A stretch of DNA of 64,000 nucleotides from Lutibacter sp. A80 (GTDB lineage: Bacteria > Bacteroidota > Bacteroidia > Flavobacteriales > Flavobacteriaceae). Each line of letters opens with the position of its first letter. Positions within the stretch are counted from its first letter, which is position 1. The position numbers were made by a program, and so were the translations under genes. Under the pieces are notes generated by a model. That model was not told the DNA's origin. It did not search any database and worked only from the letters and a program-made list of their open reading frames with translations. The DNA is taken from assembly GCF_022429645.1 (NCBI RefSeq), contig NZ_CP092480.1:1019501-1083500 (forward strand). The letters run 5' to 3'. This document shows positions 26,279 through 35,304 of the stretch, one piece after another.

Positions 26279-26410
26279 AAAAAGCTGTTTAAAAAATTTT
26301 AAAATAATGACTCTAAATCTTATCCAAAACCTCATCATATTTAAATACAATTAGTATGAGAGCTTGCGTAAATTTAGCTTGACAAAATTTAATTTTTAAA
26401 CAGCTTTTTT
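26279..26410. repeat. Long inverted-repeat element, GCTGTTTAAA family
   Basis: 18-base perfect arms AAAAAGCTGTTTAAAAAA (26279-26296) and its complement (26393-26410) enclose 96 bases with further internal dyads. It sits between convergent genes and ends in six T, so it should terminate both transcripts. The interior is not coding. Confidence 0.75.
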
Positions 26411-26444
26411 ATTGGAATTTATTTTAAAATAAAATGGTAAAGAA

Positions 26445-26630
26445 CTAATCTTTAACCCCTAATTTACCTAAAATAATTTCTAACAAACACCATTTTGTAA
26501 ACCCGCGTTGAAATAAATTTGCACCTACAAATGCAGTAAACCAAAGCCAATTAATGTTTACTTTTATAGCAAGAAGTAAACTAATTAATATAAAAGCTCC
26601 AGGAATAATATTCATTAATCTTGATTTCAT
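26445..26630 (-). CDS. DUF2892 (YgaP-like) membrane protein
   Basis: A 61-residue inner-membrane protein with two hydrophobic helices (about 8-23 and 27-41) and the motif FVGANLFQRGFTKWCLLE followed by LGKLGVKD. This is the DUF2892 domain found at the C-terminus of the rhodanese YgaP and as stand-alone proteins. Family members occur near sulfur-transfer and efflux genes, but the role is unknown. It is last in the efflux operon, 12 bases after the previous stop. Confidence 0.8.
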   Translation of the reverse strand: MKSRLMNIIPGAFILISLLLAIKVNINWLWFTAFVGANLFQRGFTKWCLLEIILGKLGVKD

Positions 26631-26642
26631 TATTTTCTTTTT

Positions 26643-26951
26643 TTAGTTAATATATTTTTCTATATCCAAAACAATTGCTTTAATTGGATTGGATTTTGAT
26701 TTTTCAGCATTAAACTTTTCCACCTCTTTAAATATAGTATCTACTTTATCTTCTGTAGTAAAAGAAAAATATAATTTAGAGTCGTGTGTATCTCGTTGAG
26801 CAGAAAACCAATTGTCTTGAATAGTTTTTAAAGGATAAAATTTTTGACCTTGAATATCAGAGGTACTGTACACCAATATTTCTGCTTTTTTAAAAAATTT
26901 ACAAACATCCTTTTCAAATTGTGATACGCTTGTTATTAATAGTAGTTTCAT
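26643..26951 (-). CDS. Conserved small protein of the efflux operon, possible PII-like fold
   Basis: A 102-residue soluble protein without signal or membrane segment. The pattern MKLLLITSVSQFEKDVCKFFKKAEILVYSTSDIQG, then a strand-helix-strand repeat (KLYFSFTTEDKVDTIFKEVEKFN, IKAIVLDIEKYI), reads as two beta-alpha-beta units of a ferredoxin-like fold, as in PII and CutA proteins. Similar small proteins accompany flavobacterial RND operons as far as I recall. A signalling or metal-sensing role is only inferred. It lies 154 bases after the RND pump stop, so it may have its own promoter. Confidence 0.6.
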   Translation of the reverse strand: MKLLLITSVSQFEKDVCKFFKKAEILVYSTSDIQGQKFYPLKTIQDNWFSAQRDTHDSKLYFSFTTEDKVDTIFKEVEKFNAEKSKSNPIKAIVLDIEKYIN

Positions 26952-27105
26952 ATTAATTTGGTTTATAGTGAATAATGCTATTTATTTTTTTCTAATATCT
27001 CGATATTTTAGAATAATACTTCAACTCCACCAAATTATGGTTACTTAGTGGAATTGAAATAAATTTTATAAAAACCTTAAATAAATTCAGGTTAACTATT
27101 TTATA

Positions 27106-30100
27106 TTATTTTTCTGGGTGTTTATGTTTTTCTGTCATATAATATACTAGTGGTACTACTAATAAAGTTAAAACAGTTGCTGTAATTGTTCCCCCCATTA
27201 ATGAAATTGCTAAACCTTGGAAAATTGGATCAAATAGAATTACAAATGCACCTATTACCACGGTTCCAGCAGTTAGTAAAATTGGAGTTGTTCTAACAGC
27301 ACCAGCTTCTATTACAGCTTGTTTTAATGGCACTCCATCTTGCAACCTTAACTCAATAAAGTCAATCAACAATACTGAATTCCGCACCATAATACCTGCT
27401 AAAGCAATCATACCAATCATAGACGTTGCAGTAAAAAACGCTCCCATTAACCAGTGACCAACAATAATACCAACCATAGAAAGCGGAATTGCAACTAACA
27501 TAACTAAAGGCGCTTTAAAGTTTTGGAACCAACCCACAATTAATAAGTAAATAACAAATATTGCAATGGCAAAAGCAGCTCCTAAATCTCTAAAAACTTC
27601 GTATGTAATTTGCCATTCTCCATCCCATTTTACAGTATAATTATCTTCGTGTAGTGGTTGTTGATTAAATTCTTCATTTAAAGTGAACCCTGTAGGGACT
27701 TTAATTTCACCCAATCTATCACTCATATTTAAAATTCCATACACAGGACTTTCTAATTCCCCAGCCATATCTGCAATTACATATACAACACGTTTTTGAT
27801 TTTTACGGTAAATTGACTTCTCTCTTATTTTTTCTTCAACTTTAATTAAGTCTCCAACAGGAATTGCAACTCCCATTTGCGAAATAACTTTTAATTGTTT
27901 TATATCATTTATTGAAGATTTTTCTTTCTCATCTAAAGCTAATACTAAGCCAACTTGCTCATTTGCTGTTTCTTTATACAATGTTGAAATTGGTTGCTCA
28001 GAAAGTGCCATTTTTAAAGTTGCTACAATTTGCTGAGGAGCAACACCATTTAACATTGCCTTTTCTTTATCAATTACAAAATTAAATTCTGTTTGGTTTG
28101 CCTCAATCATATCGTCAACATCAACAATATCACTAGTTGTTGAAACAATTTCTTTTAATTGTTTTGCTATATTAATTTGCTCTTTATAATCTGGCCCATA
28201 AACTTCAGCAACTATTGTAGACATTACAGGTGGTCCTGGTGGAACCTCTACCAATTTAACATTGGCATTAAAATGTTTTCCTATTGTTTGAATTTCGGCT
28301 CTTAATTTTTTTGCAACATCATGACTTTGCTCTGATCGATTTTCTTTATCAATTAAGTTTACTTGAATATCTGCCATATTAGAACCTCCACGTAAATCGT
28401 AATGACGTACCAAACCATTAAATGTAATTGGTGCAGAAGTTCCTACAAAACTTTGATAATTATCTACTTCTGGTCTTTGAGATAAATAATTAGCTATTTC
28501 TCTTGTAACTGCCGAAGTGTTTTCTAAAGTTGTACCTTCTGGCATATCTATCACCACCTGAAACTCATTTTTATTATCAAAAGGTAACATTTTAACGGCT
28601 ACACCTTTAGTATAAAATAATGCCATTGAAGCTAATAATAGTAACGAAGTAAGTCCTAAAAACACCCAACGTTTCTTTTTATTTTGAAGTAATGGTCTTT
28701 CTAGTTTATTATATAACTTAAATATAAATGTTGTTTCTACACCTTGTTTTTCCTTTTCTTCTTGTTTATTTTTTTCTCTTAAAATATAATACCCTAAATA
28801 AGGTGTAATTGTAAGGGCAACAAATAAAGAAATTATCATTGCAATGGAAGCTCCTATAGGCATTGGACTCATATAAGGCCCCATTAAACCAGACACGAAA
28901 GCCATTGGTAAAACAGATGCAATTACAGTAAATGTTGCTAAAATTGTTGGATTACCAACCTCGTTAATAGCATATAAAGCAGCCTGTTTGAAAGGCAGTC
29001 GTTTCATTTTAAAATGCCTGTGCATATTTTCAGCAATAATAATAGAGTCATCTACCACAATACCTGTTACAAATACCAAAGCAAATAGTGTAATTCTATT
29101 TAAGGTATAGTCTAACATATAATAGCTAAACAACGTCATAGCAAATGTAATTGGAACCGATAGAAATACTACCAAACCACCACGCCAGCCCATAGCTAAC
29201 ATAACTACAATTGTTACTGCCAAAATTGATCCTATTAAATGCATTAATAGTTCAGAAACTTTATGAGATGCTGTTTCACCATAATTACGTGTAACTGTCA
29301 TATGTACATCATCAGGCAATAAATCTTGACGTAAATACTCTACTTTATCAAGTATTTTCTCTGATATTTTCATTGCATCAGCACCTTTTCTTTTCCCTAT
29401 AGAAATAGTAACTGCAGGATATTCTGAATCGTAATTTTCAGATAATTCGTTTGCCTTTCCATAACCAAAAGACACGTATTCTTTTGGTATTTCAGGTCCA
29501 TCTGTAATGGTTGCAATCTGTTTTAAATAAACAGGCATATTTTGTTGTACACCAACAACTAAATTTTCTACATCTTCTATATTTGTTAAAAAATTTCCCG
29601 TATTTACAAGGTACTCTGTATTATTACTGTCAAAACTACCTGAAGTTAATTGTTGGTTATTTGCTTGGATTTTTTGCGTAATACTTAACATATCCAAGCC
29701 GCTTTCTGCCATTTTATCTTTATCTAAAACAACACGTACTTGTCTATTTCTTCCACCAATTGTTTTGGTAATTGCAACATCATTAATTTTTTCAATTTCA
29801 CTAGTTAATTCATTTGCAACTTGTTTTAATTGATAGTCATCATATGTTTCGCTCCATAATGTAAGTGCTAACATTGGAACATCATCAATTGCTCTTGTTT
29901 TAACCAATGGCATAGAAACACCTTGCGGCATTTGATCCATATGCTTCATAATTTCATTATAAAGCTTTACAAACGAACGCTCAATATCTTCACCTACATA
30001 AAATTGTACTATTAACATTGCTTGTTCATTCATAGAAGTAGAATACACATATTCTATTCCTTTTATGTTTGAAACAATTTTTTCTAAGGGTTTTATTACT

Positions 30101-30300
30101 CTTGATTCTACTTCAATAGAACTTGCTCCTGGATAACTTACAAAAACATCTGCAATGGGTACATCTATTTGTGGCTCTTCTTCTCTTGGAATTAAAAATG
30201 AACTATACACACCAATGACCATAAACATAATCATTAACAAAATAGTTAATTTTGAATTCATAAATACTTTGGCTATTCCGCCAGCTAATCCTTCTTTCAT
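27106..30300 (-). CDS. RND efflux transporter permease, HAE1/AcrB-like
   Basis: A 1064-residue inner-membrane pump subunit. TM1 lies at 11-35, a large periplasmic pore/docking domain at about 40-335, TM2-6 with the proton-relay pair VVDDSIIIAENMHR in TM4 near 417-430, a second periplasmic domain at about 575-865, and TM7-12 at the end. Length and GIVVDDS motif fit the hydrophobe/amphiphile exporters. The second-half relay residues are not typical of CusA metal pumps, but the substrate cannot be decided. It is encoded with its adaptor (two bases between stop and start) and a TolC protein, forming a complete tripartite pump. Confidence 0.93.
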   Translation of the reverse strand: MKEGLAGGIAKVFMNSKLTILLMIMFMVIGVYSSFLIPREEEPQIDVPIADVFVSYPGASSIEVESRVIKPLEKIVSNIKGIEYVYSTSMNEQAMLIVQFYVGEDIERSFVKLYNEIMKHMDQMPQGVSMPLVKTRAIDDVPMLALTLWSETYDDYQLKQVANELTSEIEKINDVAITKTIGGRNRQVRVVLDKDKMAESGLDMLSITQKIQANNQQLTSGSFDSNNTEYLVNTGNFLTNIEDVENLVVGVQQNMPVYLKQIATITDGPEIPKEYVSFGYGKANELSENYDSEYPAVTISIGKRKGADAMKISEKILDKVEYLRQDLLPDDVHMTVTRNYGETASHKVSELLMHLIGSILAVTIVVMLAMGWRGGLVVFLSVPITFAMTLFSYYMLDYTLNRITLFALVFVTGIVVDDSIIIAENMHRHFKMKRLPFKQAALYAINEVGNPTILATFTVIASVLPMAFVSGLMGPYMSPMPIGASIAMIISLFVALTITPYLGYYILREKNKQEEKEKQGVETTFIFKLYNKLERPLLQNKKKRWVFLGLTSLLLLASMALFYTKGVAVKMLPFDNKNEFQVVIDMPEGTTLENTSAVTREIANYLSQRPEVDNYQSFVGTSAPITFNGLVRHYDLRGGSNMADIQVNLIDKENRSEQSHDVAKKLRAEIQTIGKHFNANVKLVEVPPGPPVMSTIVAEVYGPDYKEQINIAKQLKEIVSTTSDIVDVDDMIEANQTEFNFVIDKEKAMLNGVAPQQIVATLKMALSEQPISTLYKETANEQVGLVLALDEKEKSSINDIKQLKVISQMGVAIPVGDLIKVEEKIREKSIYRKNQKRVVYVIADMAGELESPVYGILNMSDRLGEIKVPTGFTLNEEFNQQPLHEDNYTVKWDGEWQITYEVFRDLGAAFAIAIFVIYLLIVGWFQNFKAPLVMLVAIPLSMVGIIVGHWLMGAFFTATSMIGMIALAGIMVRNSVLLIDFIELRLQDGVPLKQAVIEAGAVRTTPILLTAGTVVIGAFVILFDPIFQGLAISLMGGTITATVLTLLVVPLVYYMTEKHKHPEK

Positions 30301-30302
30301 AA

Positions 30303-31376
30303 TTATTGTACGTTAAGTTTAGAACCGTTAACAATTTTACTTTCAGCTGTTAAAACAAATTTATCATCTACAGACAATCCAGATAAGACTTCTACCTTAT
30401 CGCCAAATTCTTTTCCTAAACGCAACCAACGTAATAATGCAGTATTAGACTGACTTACAACATAAACACCTCTTAACTCTCCTCGTTCTACAATTGAAGC
30501 AGTTGGAATTAAAATTGGTGTATTTTCTTCTGAAGCTTTTTCCGTTGGAAATTGTACTGAAGCAAACATTCCAGATAATAATTTAACCGCTGTTTCTTCT
30601 AATACAATTTTAACTAAATATTGCCCTCCAGTATTTTTGGTTGAAGAACTAACCTCTGTAACAGTTCCATTTAAAATTTGATTGGTAGACTTTATTAAAA
30701 CCGACACAGTACTCCCATTTTTTATTGAAGTAATTTCAGATTCTGGAACCATGGCAATTACTTGAAACTTACTTGGGTTTTCTATACTAATTAAAGGCAC
30801 ACCTGGATTTGCCATATCTCCAGCATTTATAAACTTACCAGTAATTACACCACTAAAAGGCGCTGTAATATTTGAATATGATAATTGTGCATTTACTTGA
30901 TTTTTCATTTGATTAGCAGCTTCTAAACGCGCTTTTGCCATTTCGTAATTTGCAGTCATATCGTCCATTTCTTTTTGTGAAGCACTATTAGTCTCAAACA
31001 ATGCTTTAAAACGATTGTAATCTTTCTCTGCACTATTAAACGCAGCTGTAGCTTCTGCTATTGAAGCGCCTACTTGAGCTTTTTGAGCTGAAATATCTGC
31101 ACTGTTTATACTTAATAATAGTTGTCCTTTAGAAACTTTATCTCCAACATTCACATGAACTTTATTTACATAGCCCATATTACGAGTACTTAAATTTGCA
31201 TTCTGAGCAGCTTCTACTTTTCCGCTAGCAGTTATAAAGTTTCCAACTTCAGAAGAAGGAGTACTTATTGTTACATCAACTGCAACTCTGTTGTCAACAA
31301 CTTTTGCTTTATCGTCTCCACAACTCGTTATTATTGTTAAAGTAATAACTGTTAGTATTTTAAATATATTTTTCAT
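30303..31376 (-). CDS. RND efflux periplasmic adaptor lipoprotein
   Basis: A 357-residue membrane fusion protein with a lipoprotein signal (lipobox ITSC, C19). The barrel-sandwich half-motifs are VNKVHVNVGDKVSKGQLLLSI and YSNITAPFSGVITGKFINAGDMANPG. An alpha-helical hairpin lies between them (about 90-160), and beta-barrel and membrane-proximal domains follow (about 195-357, with ILIPTASIVERGELRGVYVV). It bridges the inner-membrane pump and TolC. The downstream pump start is two bases away and the TolC gene is upstream, in the order TolC-adaptor-pump. Confidence 0.93.
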   Translation of the reverse strand: MKNIFKILTVITLTIITSCGDDKAKVVDNRVAVDVTISTPSSEVGNFITASGKVEAAQNANLSTRNMGYVNKVHVNVGDKVSKGQLLLSINSADISAQKAQVGASIAEATAAFNSAEKDYNRFKALFETNSASQKEMDDMTANYEMAKARLEAANQMKNQVNAQLSYSNITAPFSGVITGKFINAGDMANPGVPLISIENPSKFQVIAMVPESEITSIKNGSTVSVLIKSTNQILNGTVTEVSSSTKNTGGQYLVKIVLEETAVKLLSGMFASVQFPTEKASEENTPILIPTASIVERGELRGVYVVSQSNTALLRWLRLGKEFGDKVEVLSGLSVDDKFVLTAESKIVNGSKLNVQ

Positions 31377-31412
31377 TATGGTAGTATTTTAAGTGTAGTG
31401 ATTTTAGTTAGT

Positions 31413-32723
31413 TTATTTTGTTAAAAAGTTTACATATGTTTTTGTAAAATTGTAATTAAAAACAGCTTGTAAATATTCTAATTGTTTTTGTAAATATTTT
31501 GTTTCAGAAATTAATACGTCTGAAGTTTTTTCCAATCCTTGCTCGTATCTATTTGTTCTAATTCTTAATGCTTCTTTAGATTGCTCAACCGCTAAACTTG
31601 TTAAATTCATACTATTTTCAGCATCTTTTAACTGACGTTTTGCTTTGTTAAATTCTAACTGACTTTTGTTTTTATATTGCTCTAAACTAATTTCAGCCTT
31701 ATCTAATTCTGCTTTACTTTTTTGAGTTTTTCCAATACGTTTAAAACCTTCAAAAACATTCCACGATAACTGAGCTCCAACTAAATAACCATTGGCATTT
31801 GCATTAAAAATTTTATCATCATACAATTCATAACTTCCAAAAGCATTTAAGCTAGGCAAATAAGACATTTTATTGGCCTTATACATATTTGTATAAGCTT
31901 CTGTACTTTTTTCCATAGCTTCTATATCTGCTCTATTTTCTGAAAGTTGCTGGTTATAAACTTCTAAATTTAATGCTGCAGTTAACTCTGTAGATGGTTT
32001 TAATGTTGTTTCATTAGTTTCACCTACTAAAAACAATAAATAATCTGAAGCATTTTTAACTCCGCTTTTTGCAGTTAATAATTGATTTTCTACTTCAGTA
32101 ACATGAACTTCAACTGAAAGAATATCCGATTGTTGCAAATAACCTTGCTTTAAACTATTTTCTGCAATTTTCTTATTTTCTAGCGCTGCTACTTTCGCTT
32201 TCTCTAAAACCTCAACCGCTTTATATGCAACTTGTAACTGCATATACGCTTTGGTTACTTCTAACTTTACAGCATCTATAGTTCTAGTGGTTTGCAATTC
32301 AAAAGCATTCATTTTAGCTTTTGCTGCTTTACGCATATAAATACCATCGGCATTAAAAATTGGTTGTTGAATTTCAATTTTAGTTGTAAAATTTTGAATC
32401 GCATCTGGATCGTTTAAAAGTGCAGGATTAAAATCTTCTTGTGTTAAAATTTCCTGATTTAATTTTGAACCAAATGCCATTAAAGGATTATTAGTTGAAA
32501 TACCCGTATGTGAAATTGAAATATTAGGTAATAAAATTGAATTTGTTTGATTGTAATCTGCCTTTGCTGCATTAAAATTCTCTTCAGAAATTTTTACAGT
32601 ATGGTTATTACTTTCAACTTTTTCTAACATTTCATCTAAAGAAACGGAAGTTTCTTGTTGGGCATTACCTATTAATATATTGAATAGAAATAATGAAATG
32701 AATAAAATAAATGTACCTCGCAT
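31413..32723 (-). CDS. TolC family outer-membrane efflux channel
   Basis: A 436-residue exported protein with a signal peptide (1-21, ending GNAQ) and two TolC repeat halves. Each is made of long helices rich in Asn, Glu and Lys (for example VTKAYMQLQVAYKAVEVLEKAK; NKAKRQLKDAENSM) separated by barrel strands. It forms the trimeric exit duct of the pump encoded downstream and starts the operon. No regulator gene adjoins it. An inverted repeat and a -7 box lie upstream. Confidence 0.92.
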   Translation of the reverse strand: MRGTFILFISLFLFNILIGNAQQETSVSLDEMLEKVESNNHTVKISEENFNAAKADYNQTNSILLPNISISHTGISTNNPLMAFGSKLNQEILTQEDFNPALLNDPDAIQNFTTKIEIQQPIFNADGIYMRKAAKAKMNAFELQTTRTIDAVKLEVTKAYMQLQVAYKAVEVLEKAKVAALENKKIAENSLKQGYLQQSDILSVEVHVTEVENQLLTAKSGVKNASDYLLFLVGETNETTLKPSTELTAALNLEVYNQQLSENRADIEAMEKSTEAYTNMYKANKMSYLPSLNAFGSYELYDDKIFNANANGYLVGAQLSWNVFEGFKRIGKTQKSKAELDKAEISLEQYKNKSQLEFNKAKRQLKDAENSMNLTSLAVEQSKEALRIRTNRYEQGLEKTSDVLISETKYLQKQLEYLQAVFNYNFTKTYVNFLTK

Positions 32724-32747
32724 CTTAATTGCTTTTTTTGTTTAGTG

Positions 32748-32803
32748 CAAATGTAATTGAGGTGAATTGAGCAAGCAGTAATAAACATTACAAACATCTG
32801 TAA
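32748..32803 (-). promoter_or_regulatory. Promoter and operator-like dyad of the RND operon
   Basis: On the reverse strand, TACATTTG (32748-32755) is a perfect -7 box with TTG 16 bases upstream (32772-32774). Just before it lies TTACA-N6-TGTAA (32788-32803), the size of a repressor or activator site. Confidence 0.5.
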
Positions 32804-32931
32804 CAATTATTACTTAAAGATTAAAAGTTTATTGTTTTAGAGTCTTTTAAAAGGGATAATAACTAACAAGTAAAGGATATTTCTTTAAAACAAATACAAA
32901 AGATAAAACTAGAAAAAAGTATTTATAAATA

Positions 32932-33996
32932 TTAAGATTTTTTTATACGAGGAAGCTTAATTTTTACATCGTTACCAGAAATTATGGTAGCCAACAATTG
33001 CGTTTGAGGAAATTGTTCAAAAATAATTTTTAAAAATACTGTTATTGGTATAGACATAATTAAACCTGGAACTCCCCAAATATATCCCCAAAGCATTAAC
33101 ATTACTAAAATTGTAATAATATTTATTGAAAAAGATCTTCCCATAAATATTGGCTCTAAAATACTTCCAAAAACTACTTGTACCAATGTTATAGTTATTA
33201 TAAAAAACAACAATGTACTTGTAGGGTCCAATTCTACAAAAGCAAAAAGTGCCAATAAAATTACAGATACAACAGAACCTATCATTTGAATAAAATTTAT
33301 AAGAAAGGCAAATAACCCCCAAAAAATAGGAAAACTAACATCGAAAAAATAACAGGCCAAACCAAAACCAAGACCTGTAAGCGCACTAACTAAAAACTTT
33401 ACCTTAACAAATTTTATTAAGTCTTTTTCAATTTTCATAAACGTTTTTACTGATGCAAATTTTTGTTTTAAAATAGTATCATTTAAAAACTTTTGAAAAT
33501 TAATAGATTCTGCTAACCATAAAACAACAAAAAAGGCAGTCATTAATGTCATAGAAACTGTATTTCCTATAAAATCAAACGTAGAGCCAAAGTTACTTGA
33601 AATAGTATCGCTATTAATAAAATGACTTATAAGGTTGCCATCATCAAAATAATTAATCCCTAAAAAATCTTCAAAAGATTGTGCTAACAAATTAATTTTT
33701 GTTGCCGCTTTTTCAAAAAACAGACTGTCTGTGGCTAATATTTCTCTACTAGTTATTTTTATTAGCTCTCCTCCTATTTTAAAAATACCAACAAAAATTA
33801 ATAATACTATAAAAATACTTATAAAATTATGGATTTTTCGTTTTGACAACCATCGCATTAATGGTAAGAACAACAATGCAATAAACATTGAAAAAATTAA
33901 TGGTATAAAAATAAAAGACATTGTTTTTAAAATATAGAATACCAATGGTATTACCAATAAAAGCAATAAAATATTTGTTGTTTTTAAATCTTTCAT
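32932..33996 (-). CDS. AI-2E family transporter
   Basis: A 354-residue polytopic inner-membrane protein with about seven to eight hydrophobic segments. The C-terminal signature is FGSILEPIFMGRSFSINIITILVMLMLWGYIWGVPGLIMSIP, matching the AI-2E exporter (PerM/YhhT/TqsA) family. Members export small molecules or act as Na/H antiporters; quorum-signal export is shown for only a few, so no substrate is claimed. It lies 208 bases from the TolC gene with no shared transcript visible. Confidence 0.88.
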   Translation of the reverse strand: MKDLKTTNILLLLLVIPLVFYILKTMSFIFIPLIFSMFIALLFLPLMRWLSKRKIHNFISIFIVLLIFVGIFKIGGELIKITSREILATDSLFFEKAATKINLLAQSFEDFLGINYFDDGNLISHFINSDTISSNFGSTFDFIGNTVSMTLMTAFFVVLWLAESINFQKFLNDTILKQKFASVKTFMKIEKDLIKFVKVKFLVSALTGLGFGLACYFFDVSFPIFWGLFAFLINFIQMIGSVVSVILLALFAFVELDPTSTLLFFIITITLVQVVFGSILEPIFMGRSFSINIITILVMLMLWGYIWGVPGLIMSIPITVFLKIIFEQFPQTQLLATIISGNDVKIKLPRIKKS

Positions 33997-34144
33997 GTGT
34001 TTATATCATTCATTTTTAACGGCTATACCTTTACAATTGTTATTTTTTACAATTTACTTTTAGTATGTTCGTTTTTAATTACTACAAAAGTAGTGACAAA
34101 AATCTGCTAATTAAATTTAAAACTTATTAATTAATAGTAAATAA

Positions 34145-34921
34145 TTAATTCTTCTTTCTAATTTTCATATTAAGAGCTTCAACACCTAATGAAAATGCAA
34201 TAGCAAAATATAAATATCCTTTTGGTATAGCACCCACAGCTTTATTAAAAACTTCTAAATGCGATAAATGTGCTCCTTCTGTAATTAACATAAAACCTAT
34301 TAAAATTAAAAATGAAAGTGCTAACATTTGAATTGTTGGATTTTTATTTACAAATTCACCCACAGGAGTTGCAAAAATCATCATTATTATTATAGATATA
34401 ATTACAGCAGTAATCATAATTATTAAAGCTCCTGGAACACCATTTGTCATACCAACAGCTGTTAAAACAGAATCGAAAGAAAACACAATATCAATCATAA
34501 CTATCTGAAATATAACACTTACAAAAGAACTTTTAACTACACTTTTTATTGTTTTTTCCTCAAGTTCATCATCAACTCCTTCTACTTTATGATGAATTTC
34601 TTTTGTGCTTTTATACAATAAAAATATACCTCCTAATATTAAAATTACACTTTGCCCAGTAATACCTCCTTTAAGCCAAGAGAAATCGAAAGTAAAGAAT
34701 GGTGATTTCATAGAAATTAAATACGATACACCTAACAATAAAAATATTCTAAAAACAAGTGCCAATAAAAGCCCAAGCCTGGTAGCTTTTTTAATTTTAT
34801 TTTTTGGTAATTTACCTGCGGTTATTGATATAAAAATAATATTATCAATACCTAAAACAATTTCTAAAAAAGTTAAAGTCAGCAGAGCAATCCAAGTATC
34901 TGCTTGTAAAAATATTTCCAT
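34145..34921 (-). CDS. TerC family membrane protein
   Basis: A 258-residue inner-membrane protein with about seven helices. The TerC/Alx signatures are FLEIVLGIDNIIFIS (E20, D26, N27) and VMIDIVFSFDSVLTAVG near 144-160, which place acidic residues inside the membrane. The family is linked to manganese export and metal loading of exported enzymes, and earlier to tellurite resistance. No ter operon is present. It lies three bases after the small lipoprotein gene and likely shares its transcript. Confidence 0.9.
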   Translation of the reverse strand: MEIFLQADTWIALLTLTFLEIVLGIDNIIFISITAGKLPKNKIKKATRLGLLLALVFRIFLLLGVSYLISMKSPFFTFDFSWLKGGITGQSVILILGGIFLLYKSTKEIHHKVEGVDDELEEKTIKSVVKSSFVSVIFQIVMIDIVFSFDSVLTAVGMTNGVPGALIIMITAVIISIIIMMIFATPVGEFVNKNPTIQMLALSFLILIGFMLITEGAHLSHLEVFNKAVGAIPKGYLYFAIAFSLGVEALNMKIRKKN

Positions 34922-34924
34922 GAT

Positions 34925-35293
34925 TTATTCTAATATTTTAAAAATCTCACCTTTTTGAACATAATTAGAACGACCTATTACAGCTTCAAACTCGTATGAG
35001 TCATCTTCAATACTTGTTATTTTAACATGAATAGGATCTTCGTCAATAGCTGTTCTTGGATGTAACATTTTTAGCGTATAATTAAAATTATTTTTCCAAG
35101 AAATGGACAAAGTATCTATTCTATTTTCATACTTTTCAATTTGTATAGAATCTTGCCTTATAATAATTGTTTTTTCATACCCCTTACTTGCTGGAATTTC
35201 AAAAGTACCAGACTTAAAACGATCTGCACTTAATGGTGTAGTATTACAACTAACTATGGCTATTAAAAATATTAATAATGCAATCTTTTTCAT
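34925..35293 (-). CDS. Small lipoprotein, unknown function
   Basis: A 122-residue protein with a lipoprotein signal (hydrophobic 4-14, lipobox IVSC, C16). The rest is a beta-rich domain with the repeated pattern IIIRQDSIQIEKYENRIDTLSISWKNNFNYTLKML. Flavobacterial relatives are sometimes labelled DNA topoisomerase IV in databases, as far as I recall. Nothing in this sequence supports that: it is small, exported and lacks any such motif. It sits between purB (11 bases) and terC (3 bases). Confidence 0.75.
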   Translation of the reverse strand: MKKIALLIFLIAIVSCNTTPLSADRFKSGTFEIPASKGYEKTIIIRQDSIQIEKYENRIDTLSISWKNNFNYTLKMLHPRTAIDEDPIHVKITSIEDDSYEFEAVIGRSNYVQKGEIFKILE

Positions 35294-35304
35294 ATACTTA
35301 TTTT

